Assembly (NCBI GenBank): GCA_907165065.1
Contig: OU015524.1
Location: 61,607,295 to 61,671,294 of the forward strand
Reading direction: 5' to 3'
Length of the DNA: 64,000 nt
From: Caprimulgus europaeus
Taxonomy: Eukaryota; Chordata; Aves; Caprimulgiformes; Caprimulgidae
Position numbers and translations under genes: made by a program. The notes beneath the pieces are model-generated. The model worked only from the letters and a program-made list of their open reading frames with translations, was not told the DNA's origin and ran no database searches. Shown here piece by piece: positions 1 to 13,400 of this stretch; positions within the stretch are counted from its first letter, which is position 1; each line of letters opens with the position of its first letter.

Positions 1-3000
1 TTTAAGATAGCAAGGAAGGCAGCTGTTTAAAAAAGATTGAAAGTAAATCAGTGTGTTTTCTCAGGTCAATTAATTTTTATTAAGGGTTACTAAAGTGTTA
101 CACCATTACCCATGCTGCCACCCTGAGAATAATGAAGGTCTAAAAGAAAACCTTGGAAGGAAGATCAAAAGGTCTGGGACTTTCCAGATCCCAGAGATTA
201 CATACAGTAAGTTTTGGTTTAAGAATAAGCAAATCACAAGTAAGAAGAAAGCTGTAATGAGGCTATGTTGGTAACACTTTTCTCTGTAGGGTAAAGAAAG
301 ATGGCAAATTTAGCATTAACTGAGCAGTTAAATTCTCCCAGAATGGTGTGGGACATGCATGACTTCATGTGGATTTCATTATCTTGGGAGCCTGCTTCTG
401 AGCCTGCCAAAATAATGGTGTAAATAAGAACAATATCTCAGGTTACAATGACAGAAATTGAAATAATAATGAGTTTCTAATTCAAAACATAAACTAACAT
501 CTAACTTGCTGCAACTGCAAAATAGTGAGTAGATTATTCCTCTAAATGTTTCTCTGGACTTTTTTTTTCTGCTGGTGTATAAGAGAGGATAGTGGGTTAT
601 AGTATCCAACTATCTTAGCCAGTTTTATAATTTATGTGTGCCTCTTGATCAAATCTGTATCTGTTTATCTGCCACAGCTATAAATTTTGGTCATTCTGAA
701 AACCAAAGCAATAATGTTAATATTCTGGTGATTTGGGACAGACTATTACAAGTATCTGATTCTGATGGTATCACTCAAAGGCTCAAATACTACCCAATCT
801 GTATGTGTTGGGGAAAAAGGAAATAAGTTAGTGATCATTTTTATGAGTGCAAAAATTGAGCTTTTAGCTACAACCTTGCATTGGGAAAGTCCTCTTACCT
901 GCACCAGGTTTTCTTTGGTCTTATGTTTGGGATATAATATAATTATGTTCACAAAGTTACTGTAGGATTTTAATTACTGACAAGAAGGACAACTTCATTG
1001 CAAGCCAAGTAATATAATTATATTTTTAATCTCATTTTTGATGTTTCTGGATTACTTTAGGTATCTGCAGTCAGTATTGTTGTCTTCCCTGCTCCACACC
1101 TGAATGAAACAATTTATGGTTAAGATTATGGATGAGACAAATAGCTGAGGAAAAGTGACAAAATCATGTGAAGAGAGTTTTAGCTCAGGTAAATTCCCAC
1201 AATTCCCACTAACATCACCTGAAACTGGGACAAAGAGGAAAAGGGTAAGGTAGGGTGTTTCTGAAAGAAGACACTAAGGCACTGCGACGTGAGTTAACTG
1301 CAAGGTGAGATGAAGATGTGGAGGCCAAAGTGGATGCCAACATCCCGTAGGAAAGTGGGGCCAGCTGAGAAAGGCTAAACTGCAGCACTCAGATTGCTTT
1401 ACCTCTGAATAAGAGCGTCCAGGTGATGATTTAATGCTCCCAGATTTATGCACTCTAATTTCTTGCACTTTGTTAATTTGTCTCATGTTCCTGAACTTCC
1501 CGAGGTCTGCCATGCTCAAACGGTTCCTTTTTCTCTACCTTAGTCACAACTGGGTGACAGCCGTGGGGACAGAGCAGCAGAGAGGCAGGGCGGTGATGGA
1601 TGGCAGGGAAGAAATGTGAGGGCAAAATGACTGGGGACCGAGGAGCGTTGGGTGGGAAGGCGGGGGAGGCTGCTCCTGTGTCCCCCTGCTCCCCACTTCC
1701 ACCTGGGGGGACCAAGGCTCTGGCCTGCAGCAGGGACAAGGGCACCCTGCGACCGTAGGTGACACACGGACGTGCTCTAGCTGTTAGCCAGGCCGTAAGC
1801 CCATGTAGTCAATAGATGGCACTGCTTGGTTTAGTGTTAAATTTTTGCGGGTTTGGGAGGAAAAGCAGGAAGTTGCTGGAGTTAGCAGCTCAGCCAGGCT
1901 CAGCTCTGCCTGCTACGACTTTATTTCGGTAGCTGTTATTAAAACAAACAAGCAAAGATTTTTTTAAAAAAAGGGCTTGTTTCCTCCCCACAGTAGCGGG
2001 CCAGCCCGCGGGGAGCGCAGCAGCGTGGAAGCGCAGTGGGTGACAACCTCCTTCTCCTCCCGGCGTGGGTAAAACATCAGCTCCTGCTTTGGAAACAGCT
2101 CCTTTCCTCCTGCGAGCTCATCCCCTGGGAAGTGCGGAGAGACCGGCAGGTCCCAAGGGCTGGTCCAGGATTTGTGACCACCGTTGGGTTGCTGTGCCCA
2201 AGAGCAGGGCAGGGTGTCTGCTGAACTGGTGGGGTGACCTGTGGGCAGCCGGGGGGGTGCGGGGGCTTGGGAGCTGTTAACAGCCCACCCGAGTCAATGT
2301 ACCATCCCTGGTCTGTCCCAGAAAGCTTGTTACAGGATCAAACTGACCAAGGACACCAAAAATGGGTACAGCACCTGGAAAGTGTCTGCATTTTTATTTT
2401 TATTTTTATTTTTAAATTTTGTGATAACTTTGCAAAATACCAAGTTAAAAAGGCTGGAAGAGTGGAATAGATATTTGGGATTGCTAGAGAAAGTCTTGAA
2501 ATTGGAAGTCTTCAAATATCTAGCTACTTCCATTATTAGCACAAATAATAAGGGTTTTTAGCCTCCATTAGCACAGCCCAGGGTGCTACACCCAGTTCAC
2601 ACGGCTGTGAACTTTTCCCCTACCTGACTCCAGCTGCATCCACCCTTGCTGGTGTTTGCTTGGCCATACTGCCCATAGCCAGAGCTATTTTTATTTAGTG
2701 GATGCATTACCTAAACCTCACTTCTCCCACCATTAGCATGGGTAGGCATATCTTGATGAGGTAATATTTACTGAATAAAATTTGGGCAAAATTCATTTGG
2801 AAAAAGCAGCCAGTTTAGATGGTGACTAGCTGATAAAACTATATTTATATACCCTGTACAGCAGGGACAAAACCTGTTTCCAGTCTATTGATACTTATTT
2901 GTAGATGCTATTAAATTGCAAATATGTTTATTCCCTCTAACAAAACATTTGTGCCAGGGACTGAACACATCCAATACTATTAACAGTATTTGTTTTGCAG

Positions 3001-4083
3001 CAGGACCTAGGAGACCTTGTCAGAGATGACGCTTATTTTGCTAGGTGCTGTATGAATACAAAGAAAAAAAGGTGTCGCTGCTCTAAAGGAATTTAAGAAA
3101 ACTTGCAGGTTGGAAGTAGCTTGAAGGCAACCCCAGAGAAACCTAGATGTGCTTGAAATCCCAAAGGCACAGCTAGCAGCTAGGTTTAGCCTCTCCTTCA
3201 TTAGAAAATGCTGCAGCAGCCCTGGACCCCATTCCAAACCACAACAGTAGTCAGCGGGGAGCTAGGAGGGGGTCCCAGCCCTGGCTGGGGAACACCACCT
3301 CTGCAGGAGAACTGTTAGTGAGTTGAGTGGGAACAGATTGCATTTGCCGTGTTCTGGGATTTAGTTTCCACACACAGTCTGGTAGGTTTTTTTAGTGGTG
3401 CTCCACTATGTCATTTGTAGTTTTATTCCAAGTACCCCAGAGTGGCAGGGGTGAAATCAGGTTATGCCTGCTTCTTCTTGTTGCAAAATTTGAAGGTGGT
3501 TTCTAGACTCAGAAGGGTGTGTTTATTAACAGCTTACACTGTTCTCACCAGGACTAGTCAGGGAGGCTGGAGGCTTTGCCTTAACTTTTTTTCTTATGAA
3601 GGCAATGAGAGATACTCCCTTGCAGAGAGGATGAGGATGTTTCTTAAAGTTTTATCATGCTGTTACTATGGCAAACCCTGCTAGATGATAGTAATAACAA
3701 GCATTTTGTATATACTAATCCTCCCAGAGTACAGCTGGCACTGTGAGTGTGAGATGGTAAGGGCTTTGGCAATTAATTCACTGCAGTTCATTGCAGATTG
3801 GAGCAACGGGAAAATAACTGAAAGTTATAGCACAAGAGACAGATAAGTAAAGCTGAAATCAAAGGCAGGGATTTTAGTTACAATATTTCAGACCATGTTA
3901 GTACAAGGAAAACTGAAAGGTGGTGGTAATGCTGTGGGGTTGGAGTCCTGATGTTAGCAGTACCAAGCAGGATGAGAATAGTATTACGTTAGGGCTTTCC
4001 TTACAATGTAGGCTCCAGTGTTGGTGCTGTTGGTGCAGTTAGGTGGCAGAAGAAAGGATGTCTGTATAGGAACAGATGTCTGT
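1..4083. other. Gene-free stretch
   Basis: Mostly AT-rich unique-looking DNA with a short GC-richer patch at about 1540-2280. Open frames are short and match no family I know. Apart from a (TTTTTA)4 run at 2391 I see no repeat. Confidence 0.6.
2391..2414 (+). repeat. (TTTTTA)n short repeat
   Basis: Four units of TTTTTA. The same unit recurs in the larger array near 61985. Confidence 0.9.
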
Positions 4084-4359
4084 ATAGTGATAGGACAAGG
4101 TGTAATGGTTTTAAACTAAAAAAGAGTGGATTTAGACTAGATATCAGGAAAATATTTTTTACAATAAGGGTGGTGAAAGACTGGGACAGGTTGCCCAGAG
4201 AGGTGGTAGAAGCCCCATTCCTGGAAACATTCAAGGAAAGGCTGGATGGGGCTCTGAGCAACCTGATCTAGTTGAAGATGTCCCTGCTCACTGCAGGGGA
4301 GTTGGAACTAGATGACCTTTAAAAGTCACTTCCAATCCAAGCCATTCTATGATTCTATA
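4084..4359 (+). mobile_element. CR1 LINE, 3' end fragment
   Basis: The sequence matches the known CR1 3' region, with words such as GACAGGTTGCCCAGAGAGGTGG, ACATTCAAGGAAAGGCTGGA, GAGCAACCTGATCTAG, and a tail with CCATTCTATGATTCTAT. The octamer-type tail at the right end gives + orientation. It is 5' truncated, as is usual, and noticeably diverged. Confidence 0.93.
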
Positions 4360-4404
4360 AAATACTCAACTCTCCCTTTAAAGTTGGAGACAGTTCACAA
4401 TGTG

Positions 4405-4464
4405 AAACATCATAAACAAAACATCATAAACAAAACATCATAAACAAAACATCATAAACAAAAC
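4405..4464 (+). repeat. 14-bp minisatellite, about 4 copies
   Basis: The unit CATCATAAACAAAA is repeated four times almost perfectly, 45 bp downstream of the CR1 tail. Confidence 0.95.
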
Positions 4465-7400
4465 AAGGAAAACCAGCATTTTCTTTTCTTAATAGTTAAA
4501 AACAAAAGATGAGGAAACAACCTTAACCCTGAAATGTTTAACTGTCCTCAAGCTGTCTCACGTATTTGAGCCCAATAGGAGCTATGCACTGAAGCAGTAG
4601 TATGCAGTTCCTTGCTCCTAGCTGAATGCTGGCATAATACATTTGGTTTGTGTATGATGATTTGTATATTATCAGCATGTAGCATGAAACCAGAAGGAAC
4701 ATATGTAGATATGCTTGGTATGGTGGGTGAAATAAAGCATAACCCAGTGCTGGTGTAAACTGGATGAGTTTTCCTGAAGCTGATGGAGCTCCGGCAGTTG
4801 ATACCGCAGGAAAGTCTGATCCAAAGCTGCTGTGTACCTGCATAACAGTTGCTCTGTGTAGAGCGTGCCTCTCTTTGTGTCACTGTGTACCTAGCTGCTT
4901 ATTTAATTGCAAGCATATAAAGTAGTACAAGATGCTGACTGAACTCCCTCACATATTCCAGTCACCACAGATAAACTTAGTAGGCAAAACTTCACGAGTG
5001 CATGAATTTGCAATTTTACTTCAAATAATACATATGAACATTGGCTATGTAGTATTTCCAGAAGGTGACAAAGCCAGAGTACATACATTGAGCAAAAAAA
5101 TAAACTTGCCCAAAATTATGAAAGTCTAGAGGAGCTCAGCTAAGGAATTACTTGGGTGCAGAAGAGATAATCTGCCATGAGTATCTAAAAGAATAACAAA
5201 ACATTTCAGTGAGAAATAAGTTAAATTAGAGACTATTGCATATATTCTAGATTTCCACAATCTGTCAGATCTTTAACTTAAAAGTTTACATCTTTTAGCA
5301 GAAAAATTAATTTCTCTTTCACAAGTTCCACTTAGATTTTGTTGCTAATAAACCCAAGGATGTAAATACTATTAAGTACAAAACAGCCTGCTGCATAATT
5401 GTTTCAAAGCAATTACAGATTATATCGAGCCATTCGTTGAGCAGAAACAGTTTTTTCCAAGACACCAGCTCCCTGTACCTTGAAATTTTATTAGTCTAAG
5501 AATTTCATGCACCATATGTTGTAATACGAGACTAGCTGCAATTGAACAAACAACTTTCTGATATATAAGTGAATGATAACCTGATTTTAAATGTGTTTAT
5601 CTAATGAGATAGTAACTCTAATTTACAGCACATATAAAAACTCCCACTGTTACTCCTGGTGCACCTTTTGGCTAAAAAGGGTGATGCTCTGAGATATGCT
5701 AATGAATATTGTCTTGGTTTTTACCAAGTCAGTAATAAAATTTGCATTTGATATTGTGCACAGTAAACTGGGTTATTAGCCTTGAAAATGAGTCTCATAA
5801 AATTTAAATATAGGCTTAAATCATATTAACTGTCCTGTGGATTTTCTGAGAGGCTTTAAAGCATTGTACTCTTGTTCTATAGCGTTGAGCATGCAGATGT
5901 CATTTTGCCTTCAGGGGTGCCCCAAAATACGAATGTATAGGAGCTTGCGAGGATGAACAGCAGATCAACCCCTCGTTCGTTCAGCTTGGGGAACTGGATG
6001 CAGTTAGAAGGCTGGGAAACTTGCTGTGGAAGGGGGAAAGGAAAAGGGGAGAAGAAGATCTTGTTGCTAAGGTGTTGCTCCTGGGCTTGGATGAGACAAA
6101 GCAGTGGGTTCAGCCCTGCATGTCTGAACTCGCTGATCTGATGAGCAGTGACCACATGTGGGAGAAAAGGTTTGTGTGCTGGGGTTGTGTCTGGTGGCAC
6201 AGTGGTTCGATTGGTTCAGAATAAAGCTGTTTCAGCTGCATGGTCATGGAGGAGAAAAAAAATTGACCCTCAGTGTTTTGAGTGAGTAGGAGGTGTTTGA
6301 AGAACAGATGGATCTCCACCGTGGACAGAACCACAGCATCTTCAGAGGAGGAGTCATTGGAGAGGAAGATGGACAAAGAGGAAAGACAATGGTCTGTCTC
6401 CATTCGGTGGGAAGCCCTAGTCCCAGCAGCCTGCAGAAATGAGCAGCATGTTGAGCTTGGCTCTGCCCAGCACTAGATGTTTCTGTGTGCATCAAGGTTA
6501 GGGATCAAACGCTTTAAAACACAGTGCAAACTTCTCTCTGTTTTGAAAGGAAGGCCGTGCACATTCAGAATGCTTCCATGGTATGTCAGACCTTTCAATT
6601 CACTTTGTAAACCCACATCCACTTTTAGTAAAGGCTGATGTTTTCAGGGAAAGGAGGACATTTCTTGCAACTTTTGTCCAACACCTGTGCAATGTTATCC
6701 TGTCTTACATAAGGAGCTATCTAACCATTACACTATATAAGAAAGGAGTGGGTTTGCCGCTTGTTTTACCCACTGCAATGTCGTAGTGTTTGCTAGGAAT
6801 CAGGCTCTTATTCCTAACTGGTTGCTATGACTGTCAGAAAAGCTCTTTCTCAGAAAGAAATCTGTGTCTCAGTCAGTCATGTAATAGAAGTACTGGGTAA
6901 TATCATTATGGCTGTAGCACCGGCTGTATGTCCATCAGGAAGAAATTACCACTCTGAAATGGAACACAGTCAACATGTATTCCGTGCCAAAAAATGTAAT
7001 GAACCCTGTTTGCTTGTCTGTGCAAGGTCTTCCACTATTACAACAGAAGTGTAACAGGGATAAAATTACAGCCTTGTGACAAATGGTACTTAATATGAAA
7101 TCCCAACTCTTCTTAGTGATTAAAGCATCTGGGCACAGTGCAAAGTATTATGCAAACAGCTCCAAAGCATGGTACCTGAATGGGGCACCAGGCTGCAGCA
7201 TGGAAGTCTGTAAACCTCTCCAGCAATGAAGACCAAAGGCTGATTTTTCACTTATGCTTTAGTAAGGTGTAATATAATATGGGATATTGTTAGACTATAT
7301 GAATACCTGAAAAGTGGACATGAACACCAAACAACAACAGTACTGTGGGCATTAGAGCACCTGTATCAGGACATAGCAATGAGGTCCGTCTCAAGCAGAC

Positions 7401-9621
7401 TTGAAGTCCATCTCATCTCCTCTCCTTTCCGTGGCAGTGACCGGTCCTGGCTGCTTTAGGAGAGATACGCTGTGGTAAGCAGGAGCAAGCAGCAGAGGAT
7501 GTGCTGCCTTCAGAGTAGGGCTCACCCTGACACTGAGGAATCTGAGGTTGCCTTAAGGTCTGAAGTATGAGGTTGGACATCCCAGCTATACTGCTGTTGG
7601 CATTGATTATTAGTAATTCCAGAAATTCTTTATCATATTATTATCTCCAACTGTTTGTTTTGTTTTGGTTTTTAACTTTAATACAATCAATATGACATGT
7701 AAACAGAAACACACTTCCTTCTGCTACTCACTGAACAAACACAATATTGTAACATCAGGACCCTGTGATGCTCCATCAGGCTAGGCTGACTGCCAAGAGC
7801 AAAGGGCTTCAAAAGTGGGGAAACAAAACCCAAAATAAAAACAGAAAGAGGAGCGAAACATTCTTCCAGACATGGAAAAGGAAAGATTTCCTAACAGTTC
7901 AGGGAAGTTTCTCATCTAGGTGCTGAACCCTTAGGCAGCTTGCATGGCACTTCCAACAGTACTCCGTCTCCGTCTGTTCCAGCGTATTACGATTTGGCAG
8001 CCGCCCGAGCTGCATTATGTAGTGTTAAAAGAGGCTGACACTTCCTTTGGCTGAGACATCTTTCCCGACTGAGCCTTCTCTGCTCAGCTTAAAGAAGAGG
8101 AAGCACCAGGCTGGTTCCTCTTGTTTGACTGCTAATGACACAGCTCCGCAGACCACCTAGCAGGTCCTTCCTGGTATGGCTGGCTGGGCAATTAGATGAT
8201 TGCTTTATTACTAGATTTATCTAAAGCAACTATGGCTTTTGTAGATAGGGATTCCCCAGGAGAAAAATGAACTGCCTCAAATGTTAATCAGATTTTTCTT
8301 TGGTTTCACTTGATTTCTGTGCCACTAGGAAATTTTTCTTTGGGAAAAGGTGAAGAAAGAAAGGACATAACTAAGGTAGTGGACATTGGCTGAATAGTTT
8401 GGATTTGCTTTCATCATTAAAAGCAGCTGAAATGAGCCCATCATCATTATTAAGGACCCCATGGTATCATGGCTATGAGCCCTGGTTGCGGGATTATGTC
8501 TGACTAGGACACCCACAAGCACAACAGTGTCAAGAGAAGGAGAAAATCTTAATTCTATCCCTGATCCTCCTGAAGGCCTGGGTTCCTCCTTGCTGTTCTC
8601 CTGGCAGAGATGGCTTCTCTTTCTATGTAAATGTCACCCAGGGGAGGATGGACGGGAGAGAGGTGGTTTGGTGGCAGAGGGCAGGTTTGAGGCTCCACTT
8701 GCTGCCATGGTACAGAGGGAAAATCACATCATTAGACCACCTTCGGTCTAATCTCTGTTGCAGATATATCATGCAAGAAAACAGAGTTGTTTTTCACTTG
8801 AGCCAAGATGGTTCCTTCAAGCGACTTCTGACTGAGTACATTGACTTGTGGCAATAGCACCATAAAGGAGTGAACACACAGAGAAAGACAGACAGTTTAA
8901 AGAAAGATAGTAAGTGGAGGCACAATGCCAGTATTACAAGCAAGTTACTTCCTTTAGCTTGCTTTGCTTGTAGCAGGCATTAAAGTGAAGCAGTAGAAAT
9001 CATTCATGTAGAAGTTACTGTGCAGGGGTTTTTTTCTTCTCCTTTAGGCTGCTCCTGCGTATCCTCAAAATATGAAGCGTCCTGCTCATTTTAATATTCA
9101 GTGCTGGAATGCCTCTGTCTGTACCAGCATATTCTGTCCCCACTGTCACCATGAAGTGTAACAACACCCGTGTTGACAATGGTTTATTAGCTGATTTATA
9201 GGGGTAAATCAGGGGTAAATTGAACCCTTCTATAGAAAGCCTTGAGTTCACAATGCCAAGATATGTTGAGCGTAAAAAGTCATGTGGGGAAAAAAAAAAG
9301 GGCCAGAACAATACTGACACTGTGTGGAGCCAGGTTATATATGCAATCACAGAATCTCAGGAGATCTGTGAAAAAAACACAGCGTGCAGTATGGTGGAAG
9401 GGTATGTAAGCACAGTATCACCTATTGTGTTGGCTCAGAAACACGTAAACATTTCTGGAAAAAATAACACAAAAAGTAAAATGTTATTTGGTAGGAGGAG
9501 GAAGAATTTAGGGACAACTTTTAGTAAGGCCCAACTCAAGTTTTCAACTTTGGCTTTACTCTAAAGAAAACAGAAGGGTTTTTTCAGTTATTTTTGGGAT
9601 TGTCACTCCTCCTTTAGGATT
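4465..9621. other. Gene-free stretch
   Basis: Unique-looking DNA without a supportable gene. The best regulatory-looking part is about 5640-5860, AT-rich with ATGCTAATGAATATT and TTTGCATTTGATATTG words (POU-like and TCF-like). Small frames near 5880-6500 on both strands overlap one another and show no domain. Confidence 0.55.
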
Positions 9622-9796
9622 GTTATCTGGGAGCGGGTCAGGCTTGGTCAGTGGGTGGTGAGCAGTTGTACAGTGTATCACTCATTTGCATATTTACTGT
9701 TATTATTATCATTACTATTTTGATATTTGTATTATTTAAAGTTTTCTTTTATTTCTATTATTAAATTGGTCTTATCTCAACCTACAAGTCTCCTGG
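9622..9796 (+). mobile_element. Avian endogenous-retrovirus LTR fragment
   Basis: The block GTGGGTGGTGAGCAGTTG..., an AT-rich run of TTATTATTATCATTA type, and ATTAAATTGGTCTTATCTCAACC resembles the U3-R/U5 part of LTRs common in bird genomes, where a (A)TTAAA-type signal precedes CTTATCTCAACC. Only about 175 bp is recognisable. No coding part of a retrovirus is present. Orientation is taken from that remembered consensus. Confidence 0.6.
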
Positions 9797-9989
9797 TTGA
9801 ATGACTGTGTTGGCTGCTAGCCAACGGCTAGCCCAGTGAAACTATCACAAGTGTGAAAAGAGAACTGTTGAAAGAGACAACAAAATGTGTGTTGGTTTTG
9901 TTTGGACCACCACTTTTGGTAAAAATAGCTCTTTTACCATTTCTAGAAATCATATTTGTTTTCAGTGTTTCTAAATATACTGTGTATGA

Positions 9990-10424
9990 TGACCCGAGGG
10001 CTGGAGTACCTCTTCTACAAGGACAGGCTGAGAGAGTTGGGGCTGTTCAGCCTGGAGAAGAGAAGGCTCTGGGGAGATCTTATAGCGGCCTTCCAGTATC
10101 TGAAGGGGCCACAGGAAAGCTGGGGAAGGACTTTTCATAAGGGCAGTTAATGACAGGATGAGGGGAAATGGCTTTAGAGTGAAATAGGGTAGGTTTAGAT
10201 TAGATATTAGAAAGAAATTCTTCACTGTGAGGGTGGTGAGACACTGGAACAGGTTGCCCAAGGAAGTTGTGGCTGCCCCCTCCCTGGAAGTATTCCAGGC
10301 CAGGTTGGATGAGGCTTTGAGCAACCTGGTCTAGTGGAAGGTGTCCCTGCTCATGGCAGGGGGGTTGGAGCTAGATGATCTTTAAGGTCCCTTCCAGCCC
10401 AAACCATTCTATGATTCTATGATT
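9990..10424 (+). mobile_element. CR1 LINE, 3' end fragment (about 435 bp)
   Basis: The fragment shows the full sequence of CR1 3'-region landmarks, including GGCTGGAGTACCTCT, GACAGGCTGAGAGAGTTGGG, GGGCTGTTCAGCCTGGAGAAG, GCGGCCTTCCAGTATCTGAA, GAACAGGTTGCCCAAGG, GATCTTTAAGGTCCCTTCCA and tail ATTCTATGATTCTATG. It is 5' truncated and in + orientation. It lies 200 bp after the LTR fragment. Open frames across it are broken. Confidence 0.96.
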
Positions 10425-13400
10425 TTATATTTAGTAACTTTTTATGAAGACATGTATAAATGATTTTTATATAGATATGTGTATACACAAATGTGTATAC
10501 ACACTTATGTAAACACAGGTGTATAAAACAAAGCTATTTCTCAGGTCTATGCACGTATCTAGAAAGAGCCAGTCTTCACCCTGCAAAGCTTTTGATGCAC
10601 AAGGCAAAAGAGCATAAGGGAGAAACTGTATCCCATAGTTTGGTCAAAGTGCTATCACTGTGCTTATTATCAACAGCCACAAGGTTTAAAGGGAGGTACC
10701 AAAGTACTTGTCTCACAGAAAGGCTGCCAGTTTTTAATCTGTAATTTCATGTCAGGAACCGAGGATGTCCATGTCTGAGATTGTACTATGCTGGAAAATA
10801 CTTCTCAGAAAATTTCAGCCTGCTAGAGGAAGTTGTATTCTTGTTAAAGGATTCTTGTGTCTCTGGCTTTGAAGCTCTGACAATGTTTGAGGCTATGTCC
10901 AGGTTGTAGAGTAGATAGGGTTTGAGGCTGGGGCCTATTGGAAATTACTGTGTGTCTCTTTCCTTGTACTACCCAGCTTTCTTGGAAACTGGAGCACAGA
11001 AGGAGGCATTATAATGTGCACCAGTTCTTCATCTACATGTGTAGCTGGAAGGTGGTAAATGTGTGTGCCCAGATACAGGAGTTCAGAAACACTCTTTTGT
11101 CCCAAATAACCTATGTTGCCTTTTTGCAAGTGATTATACACCTTTTCTATAGGGAAGAGAATAACAGCCACATAGGGAGAAGTTAGAAGACTGAGAAGAT
11201 AAATTCCTCAGACCTACTTAGGAAGTGGAGTAGCTCTGCTCTGCTGGAGTCAGGGGAATGGGAAGCTCATCTCCTCAGCAACATGATTCCAAGTGTCCAT
11301 GTACACACCAAAACAATCTGGGCAGGCACATTTCTTGCAACAGCAGTCTGTGTGACACTGTCAGTATCTTTTTTATAGAATAAACCACTTGCTTCAGCCA
11401 AATGCAAACTAGTGATTTGTACACAGGCTGGAGAGGCAGCCTTTGTCCCATAGATGAACAGGTTATAAAGCTCTAGTATTTGTAAATGTTTGGTTGATGT
11501 TTTCACTTAGCCAATCCACATAAAACAAATAAACGCCATAATACTTTGAAGTACTGTTCTCCACAAAACCAGCCATAGTGAGAATGGGATGAATCAGCCT
11601 GAAATACTGCCAATTTCATGGCCCGGAGTGTTATTCTCTGTGTCACTGACTTGTACCATTAGGTGATACTTTCTCTCTGGAGTATTTATCTAACATGCTT
11701 GCCAGACAGAGGATGCAAAGGAGTAGCAACTCACTCTTTTCTTGGTTTTTAGCTTACAGGACATTCCTTTGCAAACCCAATAGCTGCATATGTCTTTTCT
11801 AATTTCAGCTACAGTGATTTAAAAAGTGTGAAGTTCAGGTTCCCTTTAAACCATCAGGGTCTTGGGTATTACTTCATGATATATGCCTCCAGCATAAACT
11901 CTATCAGAGGTTTGTAAGGGAGTTTTTCAGAGCAGAGCAAAACATGAATGGGAATCATGGATGCCGATCAAGATCAGGCTTGGTAGTTCAGAATAAATCC
12001 CTTTACTCACATAATCTTCTACATGAAAAGAGCAGGAGAGGGGAGGAAGAAAGAAGGAAAACCTCTGACCATTTTGGCTGAGTAGAATAGTTTCCCATAT
12101 GTTAAAATAAAATATTAATTAATTCTAGCTTTTCTGGCATTGGCTCTGTCAACAAAGTGAATTTTTTTAAGTCTCTGAGATCTGCTGCAGCCCAGCACAG
12201 TTGTGTCTGCCTCAGCTGCAGACATGTTTCTTCTCCCCGGCTCTGATCTGCATTGTCTCCCTCATTCAAAACGTTAACAGGAGGGACAAAAGAGATGGAC
12301 TTGCAACCGACCCTCACCACCAATGCGAACATCGCTACTGACAGCAATCGCCAGGTTTTGCTGGCGATGGGTGCCTGATCTGGCAGTGCGATGACAGCAA
12401 AATATTTGGCTGGTCGGGGAGGCTGAGAGGCAGCCAGCGTGCTGGGGAAGCAGGGCTGCTCCCGCCACCCTCCCACACTAAAGCGTGACACCCAGTGCGT
12501 CTGCAAGGGTTCAAAGAAACCCCTCTGGGCTGGGGCGGTCCACGGGGGGTGGTTAATGCAGGGCTGGGTTGCCACAACACTGGAGGCATTCAGAGAAGAG
12601 GGCTGCAGTTGCTGCATAGGCACATTTGGCCCAGGTTGCCAAAGAGGCTGTGTGTGTTACTGCAGAGGAGTACACTGCCTGCCACTGTTGGGCTATTAGT
12701 ATGGAAATGAGGCATGTGTGTGACAGGTGGCCTTACAACCAACACAATTAACTTTCTCCATTAGCTGACGCACTGACAAAACAGATGCAGCATCAATAAG
12801 CACCAAAAAACCCACAAACACTGAATAGGAATGACACGTTGCACACCCCTATTATTTATAAGGAGGAACAGCATAATTTCTTTGGGATGTAGCAGCAGGA
12901 AGGAAGTAGTTAGGTTTTTTCTCCCCTGGCTATAATGTTTGTTTGCTTTCGTATAATTATTATTTTAATCTTGAACTTTATCGAGATATTGCTGTGGACC
13001 TTAAAGAGCTCTGGGTGATGCACAGCAGACTCGGGAAGGTTTGTCACAGCTGTGGTGTAGGAAGCACACAGATCCTTTTGGTAGGAAATAGTTCAAGTTG
13101 CTGAAGTCCTCTGACCACATGAAGGAACCCAGGCTCTGAACTAGAGAGAATTTCTTCCCAGCTCTCCAGTACTGCACATTTCAGTTGCCTCTGACAACAC
13201 GACTAAGGACAGTTAAGGTGGAGCAGCTGGTCACATCCCTAATGTGAGTTAAAGGCTTCATGACTCAGCTGAAAACATGGGCTTGGGGAGGAATGTTTGG
13301 CGTACTAGATTGTAGCAGAGGAGCACATCATGTCGACTTCAAAGAAAATGTGTAAATATTGCTTGTTCATAAGAAGTAAATGGAAAGAGAGCCTAGTTGG

